Positions 21,091 through 32,116 of a stretch of 64,000 bases of DNA are shown piece by piece (positions within the stretch are counted from its first letter, which is position 1; every line of letters begins with the position of its first letter). The position numbers were made by a program, and so were the translations under genes. The notes under the pieces were generated by a model. That model searched no databases and was not told where the DNA came from. It was given only the letters and a program-made list of their open reading frames with translations. The DNA is from Prochlorococcus sp. AG-402-P18 (GTDB lineage: Bacteria; Cyanobacteriota; Cyanobacteriia; PCC-6307; Cyanobiaceae), in NCBI GenBank assembly GCA_003216275.1, contig QCJC01000005.1, forward strand, positions 1-64,000. The letters run 5' to 3'.

Positions 21091-21314
21091 TTCAAATAAG
21101 TATTACTGTCTTTTTTTCTCTCTTCATTAATAATCAATACAGCCTCAATGGACATTCTCTGAATTGTTTTTCCAGAATATTTAGTCAATGAAGTTATTGC
21201 CCACCTTAGCGGTTCTCCGTATTCTCTTAGCTTGCATACGACATAATTCTTCAGCTCAAATAAACTTATTTCAGAAGGCCAATCAAGCTCTAATTCTATA
21301 AATTCAAGATTCAC
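21087..21314 (-). CDS. Small hypothetical protein (75 aa)
   Basis: The 75-residue frame opens with GTG (21312-21314) and overlaps the DUF3326 gene by four bases. The sequence is well-formed: SLFELKNYVVCKLREYGEPL, then RWAITSLTKYSG, then MSIEAVLIIN. This pattern resembles a small cyanobacterial family that I cannot name. It lies 53 bases after atpG on the same strand. The overlap with a conserved gene is the best support that it is real. Confidence 0.7.
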   Translation of the reverse strand: MNLEFIELELDWPSEISLFELKNYVVCKLREYGEPLRWAITSLTKYSGKTIQRMSIEAVLIINEERKKDSNTYLN

Positions 21315-21367
21315 TGTATTTAAGATTTATCCTTTCAAATTTTAAAAAGTCAGAAGCAGATAGTAAG

Positions 21368-22318
21368 CTATGCCGCCGCTCCACCAACAACCTCTAAAAT
21401 TTCTTGAGTAATTGCAGCCTGACGAGCCTTGTTGTAATCAATAGTTAGATTTTTAGCCAATTCCTTAGCATTATCGCTAGCGTTATTCATTGCAGTCATT
21501 CTACTCGCCAACTCTGAAGCAGCGGACTCTTGTAGTGCACGTAATAACTGATTCTGTAAATAAAGAGGTAAAAGAGAATTCAATAGTTGATCAGGACTTT
21601 GTTCAAAAACAATATCCGATGGTAATTTTGGCTCTTCATTAGAAGGAGCAGCGTCTTTCTCAATAATGAGTTGACTATCTTTTGTAGTTAATCTAAAAAT
21701 TTCATCTTCTGAATCTGCTATTCCTTGAGGATCTAGAGGTAAAAGAGTTTGTATTGTTGGATTACAACTCACCAAACTAACAAACTTCGTAAAAATGACC
21801 TCTACACGATCAGTACTTTCAGAGATAAATTCTGCTAACACTTCACTAGTGATAGACCCAGCATCCTCAGAAGTAGGGACTTGCTCTAATTCTTTAAAAG
21901 TAGCTCTAATATTGTAAAGACTAGATCTATTCTCGAAATATCCTATGGCTTTTTTACCAATTAATACTAGATCCGGACTATATCCTTGACCTTTTAATTC
22001 CGCATATCGTTTCTCTGTTCGTTTAATAATATTTGCATTGTATCCTCCACATAATCCTCGATCTCCAGTAACAGCCAAGAGAGTGATTGTCTTAACTTCA
22101 CGCCTGTTAAGTAATGGAGAGTCAGCAGCTTCAAACTGCATTCTTGATTGTATATTTTCTAAAACCCTTGCCAGTCGATCAGCAAAGGGTCTACTACGTA
22201 GAACCTGATCCTGTGCCCTTCTAACTTTCGCAGCAGCAACGAGACGCATCGCTTCTGTGATTTTCCGGGTGTTTTTGACAGATACAATTCTGTCTCTTAT
22301 GTCCTTGAGGTTAGCCAT
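21368..22318 (-). CDS. atpG: ATP synthase F1 gamma subunit
   Basis: The 316-residue rotor subunit begins with the conserved helix [20 protein letters not shown] and ends with [21 protein letters not shown] cyanobacterial-type insertion (about residues 195-240, with [16 protein letters not shown]) is present but lacks the Cys pair that makes the plant enzyme redox-regulated. It is the last F1 gene of the minus-strand atp cluster and lies 34 bases after atpA. Confidence 0.96.
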   Translation of the reverse strand: MANLKDIRDRIVSVKNTRKITEAMRLVAAAKVRRAQDQVLRSRPFADRLARVLENIQSRMQFEAADSPLLNRREVKTITLLAVTGDRGLCGGYNANIIKRTEKRYAELKGQGYSPDLVLIGKKAIGYFENRSSLYNIRATFKELEQVPTSEDAGSITSEVLAEFISESTDRVEVIFTKFVSLVSCNPTIQTLLPLDPQGIADSEDEIFRLTTKDSQLIIEKDAAPSNEEPKLPSDIVFEQSPDQLLNSLLPLYLQNQLLRALQESAASELASRMTAMNNASDNAKELAKNLTIDYNKARQAAITQEILEVVGGAAA

Positions 22319-22352
22319 AGGTAATTTTCTCTCTTAGATAAGCTCTTTGTAT

Positions 22353-23924
<1,572 letters not shown>

Positions 23925-24473
23925 TTAGCTGACCTTGGCCAAAGCAAGACCAAGTCGCCTGACTTGCCCTGCGATACTGGCATCAATGACCTTTGATCCA
24001 ACATTGACCACAAAGCCACCTATCAATTCAGAATCGACTTTGAGATCAATTTCCAAATTGTCTGTACCAGCTATAGATTGTACTTTCTTAAGTAACTCAG
24101 ATTGTTGATCTTCATTTAAAGCTGAAGCTGAAGTAATTGTTGCTAAAGCAATATTTCTTTGTTCTCGATAGATTTCCAATAATCTTTCAAGAACGGAATT
24201 CAACAATCCAATTCTCTGTCTATCTGCCAAAAGCTTTAAAAGATTTAAGAAAGAAGGAGTTACCTGACTAGAGAACAGCTTTTCTAAAGCCATTTTCTTT
24301 TGATTGACCTCTAGAACTGGCGATGCCATAGCATCACTAAATTCAGGGCATGTATTCCATAGTTCTAAAATAGATTTCGCTTGAGTAACAATTTCATCTA
24401 TTTCGTTACGGCTTTCAGCGACTTGAAGAAACGCTTCAGCATATGGAGTTGTGATTGTATTAAGTAATGGCAT
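23925..24473 (-). CDS. atpH: ATP synthase F1 delta subunit
   Basis: The 182-residue stator subunit has an N-terminal helical domain (TPYAEAFLQVAESRNEIDEI) and a C-terminal beta/alpha part with VDSELIGGFVVNVGSKVIDA near residue 145, the signature of the OSCP/delta family. It links the peripheral stalk to the alpha subunits. Its ATG overlaps the stop of atpF by one base, so translation is coupled. Length is normal. Confidence 0.94.
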   Translation of the reverse strand: MPLLNTITTPYAEAFLQVAESRNEIDEIVTQAKSILELWNTCPEFSDAMASPVLEVNQKKMALEKLFSSQVTPSFLNLLKLLADRQRIGLLNSVLERLLEIYREQRNIALATITSASALNEDQQSELLKKVQSIAGTDNLEIDLKVDSELIGGFVVNVGSKVIDASIAGQVRRLGLALAKVS

Positions 24474-24985
24474 CAGTTTTGTCCAATATTTTTAATAGAC
24501 TCTTTAAGAAACTTGTCTTGAGTTTTTGAGTCTAACTTTCGAGGGAGAATTGTTAGTGCTTTTTCTATTGCTAACTCAGCAGCCTCTTTACGTAATTGGG
24601 ATGTAACTCTTGCAGCCTCAGCATTCAAATCAGAAGCAGCACCTTGTTTAATTCTTGCCATCTCTTCAACAGTTTTTTTCTCGCTTTCTAAACGAATAGC
24701 TTCGGCTCTTGCCTTACAGTCATTTCTAATTTTGTCTGCCTTTTGCTTAGCAGAAGCAAGCTCCTCTTTCGCTTTTGCAAGAGCTGCTTTTGATTCTGAC
24801 AATCGCTCTTCTGCCTCTTTTAAGTCAGAAAGTATTGAAGTTCTACGTCTTTCAAGAATTTTTCCTAAAAAGCCTGGCAAGAACTTATACAGGCCAAAAA
24901 TAACAACAGCCAAGTTGAGAATGTTGGTCTCAAAGATATTTAAATTGAGGCCAAAGCCTTCGGAAGCGAAAATTAAAGAAGTCAT
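24473..24985 (-). CDS. atpF: ATP synthase Fo subunit b
   Basis: The 170-residue peripheral-stalk subunit has one membrane segment (about residues 22-42, with [18 protein letters not shown]) followed by a long charged coiled coil rich in Lys, Glu and Ala. It overlaps the b' gene upstream by four bases (ATGA) and atpH downstream by one. Cyanobacteria use one b and one b' where E. coli uses two b copies. Confidence 0.94.
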   Translation of the reverse strand: MTSLIFASEGFGLNLNIFETNILNLAVVIFGLYKFLPGFLGKILERRRTSILSDLKEAEERLSESKAALAKAKEELASAKQKADKIRNDCKARAEAIRLESEKKTVEEMARIKQGAASDLNAEAARVTSQLRKEAAELAIEKALTILPRKLDSKTQDKFLKESIKNIGQN

Positions 24986-25443
24986 TTTTTTGCCAATAGT
25001 CTTTCAACAATTAAATCGCCAAGATTATCAGCCTCGCTTTTGAGTTGATTAAGAGCATCATCCCTTTGAGCATCAATCTCAAGTCTTGCTTTTTCTCTAG
25101 AGGCATTAGCCTCTGAAGTAGCAAGAGCTAGAGCTTCTTTGTAGAGATTGTCAGAATCCTGCTCTGCCTCAAGAATTACTTTCTGAGCTGCAAGACGAGC
25201 TTCTTTAAGCTGATCTTTCAATTCAGTCTCTAATTGTTGAACTTCAGCAATTTTTTTCTTTGCTTCTGATCGACTTGTATTTACATAACTCTCTCTCTCT
25301 TCTACCACCCGTCCAACAGGCTTGAAGAAAAGAGCATTAAGTATGAAAGTGAGTAATACAACTTGAACCGCCATCAACGGAAGAGTTGCATCGAAGTCAA
25401 ATAGACCTCCCTCAGAGGCACCAAACAAAAACAAAGTTGGCAT
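24982..25443 (-). CDS. atpG': ATP synthase Fo subunit b'
   Basis: The 153-residue protein resembles subunit b. Its membrane segment lies at about residues 18-40 ([20 protein letters not shown]), followed by a coiled coil starting at [20 protein letters not shown]. It is the b' form found in cyanobacteria and plastids, where b and b' make a heterodimer. It lies 122 bases after atpE, with a stem-loop in the gap, and overlaps atpF by four bases. Other names in use are atpX and atpF2. Confidence 0.93.
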   Translation of the reverse strand: MPTLFLFGASEGGLFDFDATLPLMAVQVVLLTFILNALFFKPVGRVVEERESYVNTSRSEAKKKIAEVQQLETELKDQLKEARLAAQKVILEAEQDSDNLYKEALALATSEANASREKARLEIDAQRDDALNQLKSEADNLGDLIVERLLAKK

Positions 25444-25517
25444 TAGCTAGGGGTGCAAGAATTTAAGCGAGCCGACAAGCGGCAATTGAAATTTGCTAAA
25501 GAATTTTCAAATTATGA

Positions 25518-25550
25518 GGCTGAGAATTAATCAAATTGATCAACTCAGCC
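25518..25550 (-). promoter_or_regulatory. Stem-loop directly downstream of atpE
   Basis: GGCTGAG (25518-25524) and CTCAGCC (25544-25550) are perfectly complementary, with a smaller ATCAA/TTGAT stem inside the loop. It begins 16 bases after the atpE stop. In the direction of transcription (minus) it is followed by TCATAATTTG rather than a T-run. It therefore looks more like an RNA-stabilising or processing element than a full terminator. Confidence 0.5.
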
Positions 25551-25565
25551 CCTTTTTTGAAAAAT

Positions 25566-25817
<252 letters not shown>

Positions 25818-25833
25818 TCAGCTAAAGATGTGT

Positions 25834-25926
25834 AGCGTTTTAAACGCTTAAGAGTTGTGACCGGGAGTTTATACCTGCGAGGGGTGCATCTCATAGTGCT
25901 TGAGATGATACTGAAAGAATTTCAGT
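25834..25926 (-). promoter_or_regulatory. Three consecutive perfect hairpins between atpB and atpE
   Basis: Three perfect 7-bp inverted repeats follow each other: AGCGTTT/AAACGCT (25834-25848), CATCTCA/TGAGATG (25887-25907) and ACTGAAA/TTTCAGT (25910-25926). Transcription runs right to left, so they lie between the atpB stop and the atpE start. They could mark mRNA processing, stability or a second promoter for atpE. None has a proper T-run for termination. Confidence 0.5.
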
Positions 25927-25982
25927 CCTTAAAAGCAAGTAATTAGCCATTGAAAAGTTACTTCAATAGCAAAAAATAATGA

Positions 25983-26708
25983 TTAATGATGCTCTTCAAC
26001 TGCTTCCCCGATGTAATAAGCAGCAAGAGTTGCAAAAATCAGAGCCTGAATAGCACTTGTAAACAAGCCTAGGAACATCACTGGAACTGGAAGAACAAGA
26101 GGTACTAGAAAAACGAGTACAGCTACAACAAGTTCATCTGCCAGGATATTTCCAAATAAACGGAAGGAGAGCGAGAGAGGCTTTGTAAAATCTTCTACAA
26201 TTTTGAATGGGAGCATTATTGGCGTGGGGTGAACGTAATACTCGAAGTAACGCAAACCTTTATTGCTCAACCCCGCATAGAAATATGAGAGAGATACCAG
26301 TAGTGCTAGAGCAACAGTTGTATTTATGTCAGCTGTAGGAGCACCAAGTTCACCACTTGGGAGTTCAATCAGCTTCCAGGGAACTAACGCTCCACCCCAG
26401 TTGCTCACGAATATGAACAGAAAGAGGGTTCCGATGAAAGGCATCCAATCTCTATAAACCTTTTCACCAATTTGTGTTCTTGCAAGATCACGAATGTAAT
26501 CCCAAAGGAATTCCAAAAGGTTTTGAACACCCTTTGGATCACGTTCCATTTTTTTCGTCCCAATGACCACTAAGGCAAGCAAAGCGCCTATTAGCAGCCA
26601 TGAAGTCATAAAAACTTGGCCGTGAATTCTTAAATTCCCAATTTGCCAATAGAGATGTTGACCCACCTCTAATTCAGCTAAAGGAAAGACAAATGGCAAA
26701 AAACCCAT
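25983..26708 (-). CDS. atpB: ATP synthase Fo subunit a
   Basis: The 241-residue membrane subunit has five or six hydrophobic segments and the essential Arg183 in [15 protein letters not shown]. The C-terminus ends in [10 protein letters not shown]. The frame is open to 26750, which would add 14 residues, but the internal ATG at 26706-26708 gives [16 protein letters not shown], the usual cyanobacterial N-terminus, so I chose it. It forms the proton half-channels against the c-ring. The plastid name is atpI. Confidence 0.93.
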   Translation of the reverse strand: MGFLPFVFPLAELEVGQHLYWQIGNLRIHGQVFMTSWLLIGALLALVVIGTKKMERDPKGVQNLLEFLWDYIRDLARTQIGEKVYRDWMPFIGTLFLFIFVSNWGGALVPWKLIELPSGELGAPTADINTTVALALLVSLSYFYAGLSNKGLRYFEYYVHPTPIMLPFKIVEDFTKPLSLSFRLFGNILADELVVAVLVFLVPLVLPVPVMFLGLFTSAIQALIFATLAAYYIGEAVEEHH

Positions 26709-26783
26709 TATCTGGAAGTTAGGTTGCGTAGAAAATGAAAAGCCAAACAAACAAAACTTAAGAATTTGATTTCTAAATAAGCC

Positions 26784-27203
26784 TTATGGCATAGATAGAA
26801 ACTGAATAATTAACGCTGGTTTATAAAGCAAGAATCCTAATAAGGCCGGTATCAGATGAAGTTGAGGAAATCTAGAAGATGCCAAAACCAAAAGAACCGG
26901 AACTAGCAACTGGACTTTACCAACGATTTTTCTTGAAGTACCTAATTTTTCAACTCCGCGAGCAAGCAAGCGAAAATAAAAAATTCCTGATAAAGCACCT
27001 ATAAGGAGGCTTACACTGACTCCGGCTCCCAAAAAGAAACCTGCTATGCCAACAGAAAAAATAGTCAATAGAAATGTCAGGCGTAAAACTCGAACTTGAA
27101 GTTCGAGATATTCGTCTGATTTGACTCCGGACGATGAGTCCAATGAATCAATATCCAGAAGAGGATCACGACTTGAGCAATCTTCAACAATTTCAGATGC
27201 CAC
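26784..27203 (-). CDS. atpI: ATP synthase assembly protein I
   Basis: The 139-residue membrane protein heads the atp cluster. It has an acidic N-terminal part (residues 1-45) and four hydrophobic segments (for example LTFLLTIFSVGIAGFFLGAG). UncI/AtpI proteins help assemble the c-ring and may carry Mg2+. The frame is open upstream to 27347, but I chose GTG at 27201-27203 because a very good Shine-Dalgarno AAAAGGAGG sits 7 bases before it. The upstream 48 codons read as Cys-rich, non-family sequence. Sequence conservation in this family is low, so the name relies partly on position. Confidence 0.82.
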   Translation of the reverse strand: MASEIVEDCSSRDPLLDIDSLDSSSGVKSDEYLELQVRVLRLTFLLTIFSVGIAGFFLGAGVSVSLLIGALSGIFYFRLLARGVEKLGTSRKIVGKVQLLVPVLLVLASSRFPQLHLIPALLGFLLYKPALIIQFLSMP

Positions 27204-27210
27204 AAAGATT

Positions 27211-27219
27211 CCTCCTTTT
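27211..27219 (-). promoter_or_regulatory. Strong Shine-Dalgarno deciding the atpI start
   Basis: AAAAGGAGG on the minus strand ends 7 bases before the GTG at 27203. Strong ribosome binding sites are uncommon among the genes of this window, so it is informative and argues against the longer frame starting at 27347. Confidence 0.8.
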
Positions 27220-27606
27220 GGAGTTACTTGATGAAAATGAATTGTTGTAGTGCAAACAAGACACCTAAGCTCTCTGCCAAGGCCCGAGGAATCTATCACG
27301 CGACTTGCATCAAAACAAAAAAAATTTGTTATTAGTGAATTGAACACTTTATCAATTTATAAACTATGGGCGTGGTTATTTCTATTAATTATTATTAATA
27401 GCATCAAATTTAACAGATAATTTAATAACTAATGCATTCAAAATAGTCAATGATAGTAATTAATATCAATCAATTTAACAACCAATTCAAAGAAAAAATT
27501 TAATGATAAAGTAAATCTACTTTATCTTAAGGAATATTAGTGTGATTTTCTTCAATTGAGTTAAAGATAAAATAATTACATTTATAGACTTGGCAAATTA
27601 GGTTTT
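27220..27606. other. Divergent atpI / ftsW spacer
   Basis: This very AT-rich stretch of almost 400 bases lies between the divergent atpI and ftsW genes. The part at 27220-27347 is open in the atpI frame but is probably leader rather than coding sequence. No tRNA, repeat array or further gene is visible. Promoters for the atp cluster and for ftsW must lie here, but no single box stands out. Confidence 0.5.
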
Positions 27607-27643
27607 AGGAGGCTCAATGGAATATAAGCAGTTGTTCTTTTGA
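27607..27643 (+). promoter_or_regulatory. Shine-Dalgarno plus 8-codon mini-ORF overlapping the ftsW start
   Basis: AGGAGG (27607-27612) precedes ATG at 27617. That ATG opens the mini-ORF MEYKQLFF, which ends with TGA at 27641-27643. The TGA overlaps the inferred TTG start of ftsW (27640-27642) as TTGA, the same geometry as the ATGA gene overlaps seen elsewhere in the window. It may couple ribosome entry at the good site to ftsW translation. Confidence 0.45.
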
Positions 27644-28878
27644 CAAATATTTCAAATAAAAATAGAAAAATCAGATTTCAAGCTCAAGAGGAAAATGTCC
27701 TAAAATCAAAAAATCATCTTGCGAACCTACTAAATAAAAAGATTCTGCCTTTGCCTTGGTTTCTTTGGCCAAAAGAAGGCCGATTAATAATGGGATTGAT
27801 TATTTTTTGGAGCATATCTGGAATTTTCATTCTTGGCTCAGCTAGTTGGTGGGTAGCCAATAGAGAGATGGGTGATGGTGCTTACTATGTAAAAAGACAA
27901 ATTGTTTGGTTAGCAGCAAGTTGGAGTATCTTCTACCTAGCAATCAATATCAATTTAAAAAGGTGGCTTAAATTCTCAAGTCCTTGTCTTTTAATAGGCA
28001 TGATAATGATTGCTGCAACAAGCTTTTTTGGTAGCACAGTTAATGGTTCTACTAGATGGTTAATTATTGGTCCACTTCAAGTCCAACCTTCTGAATTAAT
28101 TAAACCTTTTATTATTCTTCAAAGTGCAAAACTTTTTGGTCAATGGGAAAGGTTGAATTCTGAGAAAAAACTTTTTTGGTTAACTATTTTTGCATCAATA
28201 ATTCTTTTAATCATAAAGCAGCCAAATTTAAGTACAGCCGCCTTAACTGGGATATTGCTCTGGATGATTGCTTTAGCTGCAGGAATTAATTTTCGATATC
28301 TTTTTTATACAGCTTTATCAGGTTTAAGTATTGGCTCAATAAGTATTTTCTTTAATGAATATCAAAAAATTCGCGTTATGTCATTCATCAACCCATGGCA
28401 AGACCCACAGGGCAGCGGATACCAGTTAGTGCAAAGTCTTTATGCGATAGGTTCAGGTGGCTTGTTTGGAGAGGGTTATGGCCTTTCAATGCAAAAATTA
28501 CAATATTTACCTATACAAAGTACTGACTTTATATTTGCTGTTTTTGCTGAGGAATTTGGATTTTTAGGATCTATTTTACTTTTGTCCTTTCTGCTATTAG
28601 TTTCTTATTTAAGTCTTAAAGTTTCACTAAACTGTAGAAATAATTATTCCAAACTAATCGCAATAGGTTCTGGAACTATTCTTGTAGGTCAATCCATAAT
28701 GCATCTGGCAGTTTCCTCTGGTGCAATGCCCACTACTGGTTTACCTTTGCCATTAATTAGTTATGGTGGCAACTCATTAATTTCAAGCTTGCTAATCGCA
28801 GCCCTATTAGTGAGAGCATCTATTGAATCAACAGATTTATTAATTAAAAATCCCTCAAATATCCCTGCCAGTAGATAA
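27640..28878 (+). CDS. ftsW: Cell-division glycosyltransferase FtsW (SEDS family)
   Basis: The 412-residue protein has about ten membrane segments and SEDS motifs: QVQPSELIKPFIILQSAKLF near residue 145, GSGYQLVQSLYAIGSGGLFG and TDFIFAVFAEEFGFLGS in the middle, and PTTGLPLPLISYGGNSLIS near the C-terminus. SEDS proteins polymerise peptidoglycan glycan strands at the septum together with a class B PBP. The first 40 residues are polar. The start is TTG, overlapped by a short leader ORF. FtsW fits better than RodA because no rod-shape genes are nearby, but the two families are close. Confidence 0.88.
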   Translation: MTNISNKNRKIRFQAQEENVLKSKNHLANLLNKKILPLPWFLWPKEGRLIMGLIIFWSISGIFILGSASWWVANREMGDGAYYVKRQIVWLAASWSIFYLAININLKRWLKFSSPCLLIGMIMIAATSFFGSTVNGSTRWLIIGPLQVQPSELIKPFIILQSAKLFGQWERLNSEKKLFWLTIFASIILLIIKQPNLSTAALTGILLWMIALAAGINFRYLFYTALSGLSIGSISIFFNEYQKIRVMSFINPWQDPQGSGYQLVQSLYAIGSGGLFGEGYGLSMQKLQYLPIQSTDFIFAVFAEEFGFLGSILLLSFLLLVSYLSLKVSLNCRNNYSKLIAIGSGTILVGQSIMHLAVSSGAMPTTGLPLPLISYGGNSLISSLLIAALLVRASIESTDLLIKNPSNIPASR

Positions 28879-28897
28879 TCTAGTTATTGAACATAGA

Positions 28898-29638
28898 TTG
28901 ACAAATCCTTCCTTGAACATTTCCTCCGTAGGTTTAACTTTGTCTGATCTAGCTCGTAATGGTGAGAGCTTAATTAATAATGGGCTTAATAATCCAAACC
29001 CATTATCTATTTTTGTAGTTTTAATGGGAGGTCTTTTGACAAGCTTGGGACCCTGCTCACTATCACTTTTACCTATAACTATTGCATATTTAGCTGGATT
29101 TAAAGATAATCAAAGTCCTTTAAAAAGAAGCATAAGTTTTTGTAGTGGTATTGTCATATCATTAGTCATACTTGGCGGATTAAGTGGTTTCTTAGGGAAA
29201 ATTTATGGTCAATTACCCGGTTTCTTTTCCTTAATTATTAGTTTAATCGCTTTGATTATGGGTCTCAACCTAATTGGAATTTTAAAGATCTCCTTCCCAT
29301 CTGGACCGGATCCAGAACTTTGGAAAAACAAAGTTCCAACTGCTTTAGCCCCAATTTCTGCAGGTTTAGCATTTGGGTTAGCCTCTTCTCCCTGTACCAC
29401 GCCTGTTTTAGCGGTTCTTCTAGCCTGGATTGCAAAACAAGGGAATCCAATTACTGGAACGATTTTCCTTGGAAGCTTTGCAATTGGTCAAGTTTTTCCG
29501 TTACTACTTGCAGGTACTTTTGCAGCAAGTATTCCAAAATTTTTAGCACTTCGTCCTATTGGGAGGTGGATAACACCTATTAGTGGCGTAATTCTATTAT
29601 CCGTAGGTCTTCTAAGCTTTCTATCTATTTGGTCGTGA
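28898..29638 (+). CDS. ccdA: Cytochrome c biogenesis thiol transporter CcdA
   Basis: The 246-residue membrane protein has six hydrophobic segments. The two conserved Cys lie in TSLGPCSLSLLPITIAYLAG near residue 50 and GLASSPCTTPVLAVLLAWIA near residue 165. CcdA carries reducing power across the thylakoid membrane for haem attachment to apocytochromes. It starts at TTG 28898 (a second in-frame TTG lies at 28913) and overlaps ccs1 by four bases (GTGA), matching the joint role of the two products. Confidence 0.92.
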   Translation: MTNPSLNISSVGLTLSDLARNGESLINNGLNNPNPLSIFVVLMGGLLTSLGPCSLSLLPITIAYLAGFKDNQSPLKRSISFCSGIVISLVILGGLSGFLGKIYGQLPGFFSLIISLIALIMGLNLIGILKISFPSGPDPELWKNKVPTALAPISAGLAFGLASSPCTTPVLAVLLAWIAKQGNPITGTIFLGSFAIGQVFPLLLAGTFAASIPKFLALRPIGRWITPISGVILLSVGLLSFLSIWS

Positions 29639-30927
29639 AAGAAATAAGAAAAATAGGCAAAATTTTAAATTGGCTTTCTAGTTTAAAAATTGCAATATTA
29701 TTATTAATTTTAATAGCCATTTCTTGTGCAGTTGGTACGACAATTCCACAGCAAGAATCTGATCAATTCTATTATGAATTTTTTAATAAAAACCCCTTTC
29801 TTGGAGTAATTAATGGAAATATTTTACTCTTATTAGCTCTTAACCATGTTTATACAAGTTTTTGGTTCTTATTACTACTTACTTGGTTAGGGATATCTCT
29901 TGCAGTTTGTAGCTTTAAAAGACAATTACCTATGCTTAAGTCTGCTCTAAATTGGGTTGATTATAAATCAACTCGCCAAATAGCAAAACTTTCAATAGCA
30001 AAAACTATAAAAACAAATAATCCTTCAAAAAGCCTAGAAAAGTTAACAACCAAACTAAGGGAACAGGGTTGGAATGTTATAGAAAAAGATAGGAGAATAG
30101 CAGCGCGAAAAGGAGTAATAGGAAGATTGGGACCTATATTAATACATCTAGGAATGATCTTATTAATGATAGGAGCAACCTACGGTTCTTTGACAGGTGA
30201 AAATATTGAAAAATTTCTAGTACCTGGTAGATCTATAGATTTGTTAGATAGAAATGAAGAAAAAAGATTAACGATCGAATTGAAGAAATTTAAAATTGAA
30301 AGAGACTCAAAAGGAAGAGCTGAACAATATCGATCACTCGTTACTCTTATAGAACCAAATGGTATTGCTCAAGATAAAGAAATTAGTGTTAATTATCCAT
30401 TAAGATACAAAGGTTTAACCTTGTACCAAGCAGACTGGTCATTAGCAGCAATAACAATTCAAATTGAAAACAGTCCAAAATTACAAATTCCAATTCAATC
30501 TATTCCTGAATTAGGTGAGCAAGTTTGGGGAACAACAATACCTACAAAAAGTAATGGAGAAGACCCAATATTATTAACAGTTAATAATGAACTTGGTCCA
30601 GTCTCAATTTATGATAATGATGGTACAAAACTATCCATGTTAAGTACCAATAAAGAAGCCAAAGAAATAAAAGGAAGCTTATTAAAAGTTATCAATGTAA
30701 TTCCAAGTAGTGGATTACTTTTAAAGCGTGATCCTGGAGTTCCTTTAGTCTATACAAGTTTTGCTATTATACTTGTAGGTGGTTGTCTAAGCATAATTTC
30801 TACAAAGAAAATATGGGCATTACATGAGGAGGATAAACCGTTAATTTATATAGGTGGATTAAGCAATAGAAATCTTTCTGGCTTTTCAAAAGAATTACCA
30901 AAATATATTAGTTTTCTAGAGGCTTAA
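29635..30927 (+). CDS. ccs1: Cytochrome c biogenesis protein Ccs1 (ResB-like)
   Basis: The protein of about 430 residues belongs to the ResB/Ccs1 family. It has three N-terminal membrane segments (IAILLLILIAISCAVGT, a second around residue 80, and LIHLGMILLMIGATYG near 180), then a large lumenal domain and a final membrane segment (VYTSFAIILVGGCLSII). With CcsA it handles haem for c-type cytochromes. I chose GTG at 29635, which overlaps the ccdA stop as GTGA; a TTG six bases earlier is possible. Its 3' end overlaps convergent queF by 12 bases. Confidence 0.92.
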   Translation: MKEIRKIGKILNWLSSLKIAILLLILIAISCAVGTTIPQQESDQFYYEFFNKNPFLGVINGNILLLLALNHVYTSFWFLLLLTWLGISLAVCSFKRQLPMLKSALNWVDYKSTRQIAKLSIAKTIKTNNPSKSLEKLTTKLREQGWNVIEKDRRIAARKGVIGRLGPILIHLGMILLMIGATYGSLTGENIEKFLVPGRSIDLLDRNEEKRLTIELKKFKIERDSKGRAEQYRSLVTLIEPNGIAQDKEISVNYPLRYKGLTLYQADWSLAAITIQIENSPKLQIPIQSIPELGEQVWGTTIPTKSNGEDPILLTVNNELGPVSIYDNDGTKLSMLSTNKEAKEIKGSLLKVINVIPSSGLLLKRDPGVPLVYTSFAIILVGGCLSIISTKKIWALHEEDKPLIYIGGLSNRNLSGFSKELPKYISFLEA

Positions 30928-31359
30928 ATCCAAAGTATTTCTTTTCCCATGACAAGCTCTTATAATGGTATGAACATTTCCTCTAGGATTAAAATCGACC
31001 TCTAATTGCATCCACTTAGGATTAGAAGCTTCCACTAAATCGTCCAGTATTTTATTAGTTACTTCTTCATGAGATATCTTCTTTTCACGAAAGCTATTCA
31101 AATAAAGTTTAATGGCTTTCAGCTCTATTACTTTCTTATTTGGTTGATAAATTATTCTTAAGGTTGCAAAATCAGGATATCCAGAAAAAGGACATTTACA
31201 TGTGAATTCAGGAAAGTCTATTAAAATCTCGTAATCTCTATTATTTTCTGGATTACTAAAACAAGTTAACTTCCCAGCCTCTATTTCCCTCTCTCCATAC
31301 ATCATCCGATTTTGATTCTCATCTTTATTGGACACTGTTGAATTGCATTTATATACCAC
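30916..31359 (-). CDS. queF: NADPH-dependent 7-cyano-7-deazaguanine reductase QueF
   Basis: The 147-residue T-fold enzyme reduces preQ0 to preQ1 in queuosine tRNA modification. Catalytic Cys56 lies in EFTCKCPFSGYPDF with Asp63 nearby, and the QueF motif appears as ELKAIKLYLNSFR near residue 80. The C-terminal HGKRNTLDL stretch is family-like. The start used here is GTG at 31357-31359. Starts nearer the YGERE segment would give a length closer to the usual 130-140 residues. It overlaps ccs1 tail to tail. Confidence 0.92.
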   Translation of the reverse strand: MVYKCNSTVSNKDENQNRMMYGEREIEAGKLTCFSNPENNRDYEILIDFPEFTCKCPFSGYPDFATLRIIYQPNKKVIELKAIKLYLNSFREKKISHEEVTNKILDDLVEASNPKWMQLEVDFNPRGNVHTIIRACHGKRNTLDLSL

Positions 31360-31446
31360 TATTACATATAAATTTATTGTAAAGATTAAATACTCTTAGA
31401 AAATGTTCACAGTCGCAAAAAGGTAACTGAATCAAAAAGCATTTTT

Positions 31447-31460
31447 GTATCAATAGGTAC
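31447..31460 (+). promoter_or_regulatory. Candidate NtcA site (GTA-N8-TAC)
   Basis: GTA at 31447-31449 and TAC at 31458-31460 are exactly eight bases apart, the core of the NtcA binding palindrome. It lies 48 bases before the 76-residue gene that precedes glnB, a gene under NtcA control in other cyanobacteria. A possible -10 box TAAGAT starts 27 bases after it, longer than the usual spacing. The six fixed bases occur by chance several times in a window of this size, so position is the main support. Confidence 0.5.
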
Positions 31461-31507
31461 AAACCTAATGCGCACTATCGTTCTTAATAAGATCAGATAT
31501 AACGTTT

Positions 31508-31738
31508 TTGATGGACATAGGATTTTCTAACAATCATTCGGGGACACAAATAGAACCAAAAAGTATACATGGAATGCTTTGGCTTCAAACACATTTTGAG
31601 ACCACCCATTGGGAAGCAATTAGCAAAGGGCTGGTTATACTTCCTAGCCTAGACGCACAAATGCTTAGTAAAGATGCTACCTTGGCTGGCTTAAATGTAA
31701 CTTTCATCAATTCTCTAACTCAATTAGACAAAATTTGA
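31508..31738 (+). CDS. Small hypothetical protein upstream of glnB (76 aa)
   Basis: The 76-residue frame starts with ATG ATG and has a compact core: IHGMLWLQTHFETTHWEAIS, then GLVILPSLDAQMLSKDA. I believe similar short proteins are conserved in marine picocyanobacteria but cannot name the family. There is no membrane segment. It lies between a candidate NtcA site and glnB (37 bases to the glnB start) in the same direction, so it is probably co-transcribed with the PII gene and may be part of nitrogen control. Confidence 0.65.
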   Translation: MMDIGFSNNHSGTQIEPKSIHGMLWLQTHFETTHWEAISKGLVILPSLDAQMLSKDATLAGLNVTFINSLTQLDKI

Positions 31739-31775
31739 AAAAACTATTTAATATTTAAAAAGTTACCTTAATTGA

Positions 31776-32114
<339 letters not shown>

Positions 32115-32116
32115 GT

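Noticed and set aside
27204-27347. 48-codon N-terminal extension of atpI
   Set aside because: A strong Shine-Dalgarno precedes the internal GTG, and the extension does not resemble AtpI.
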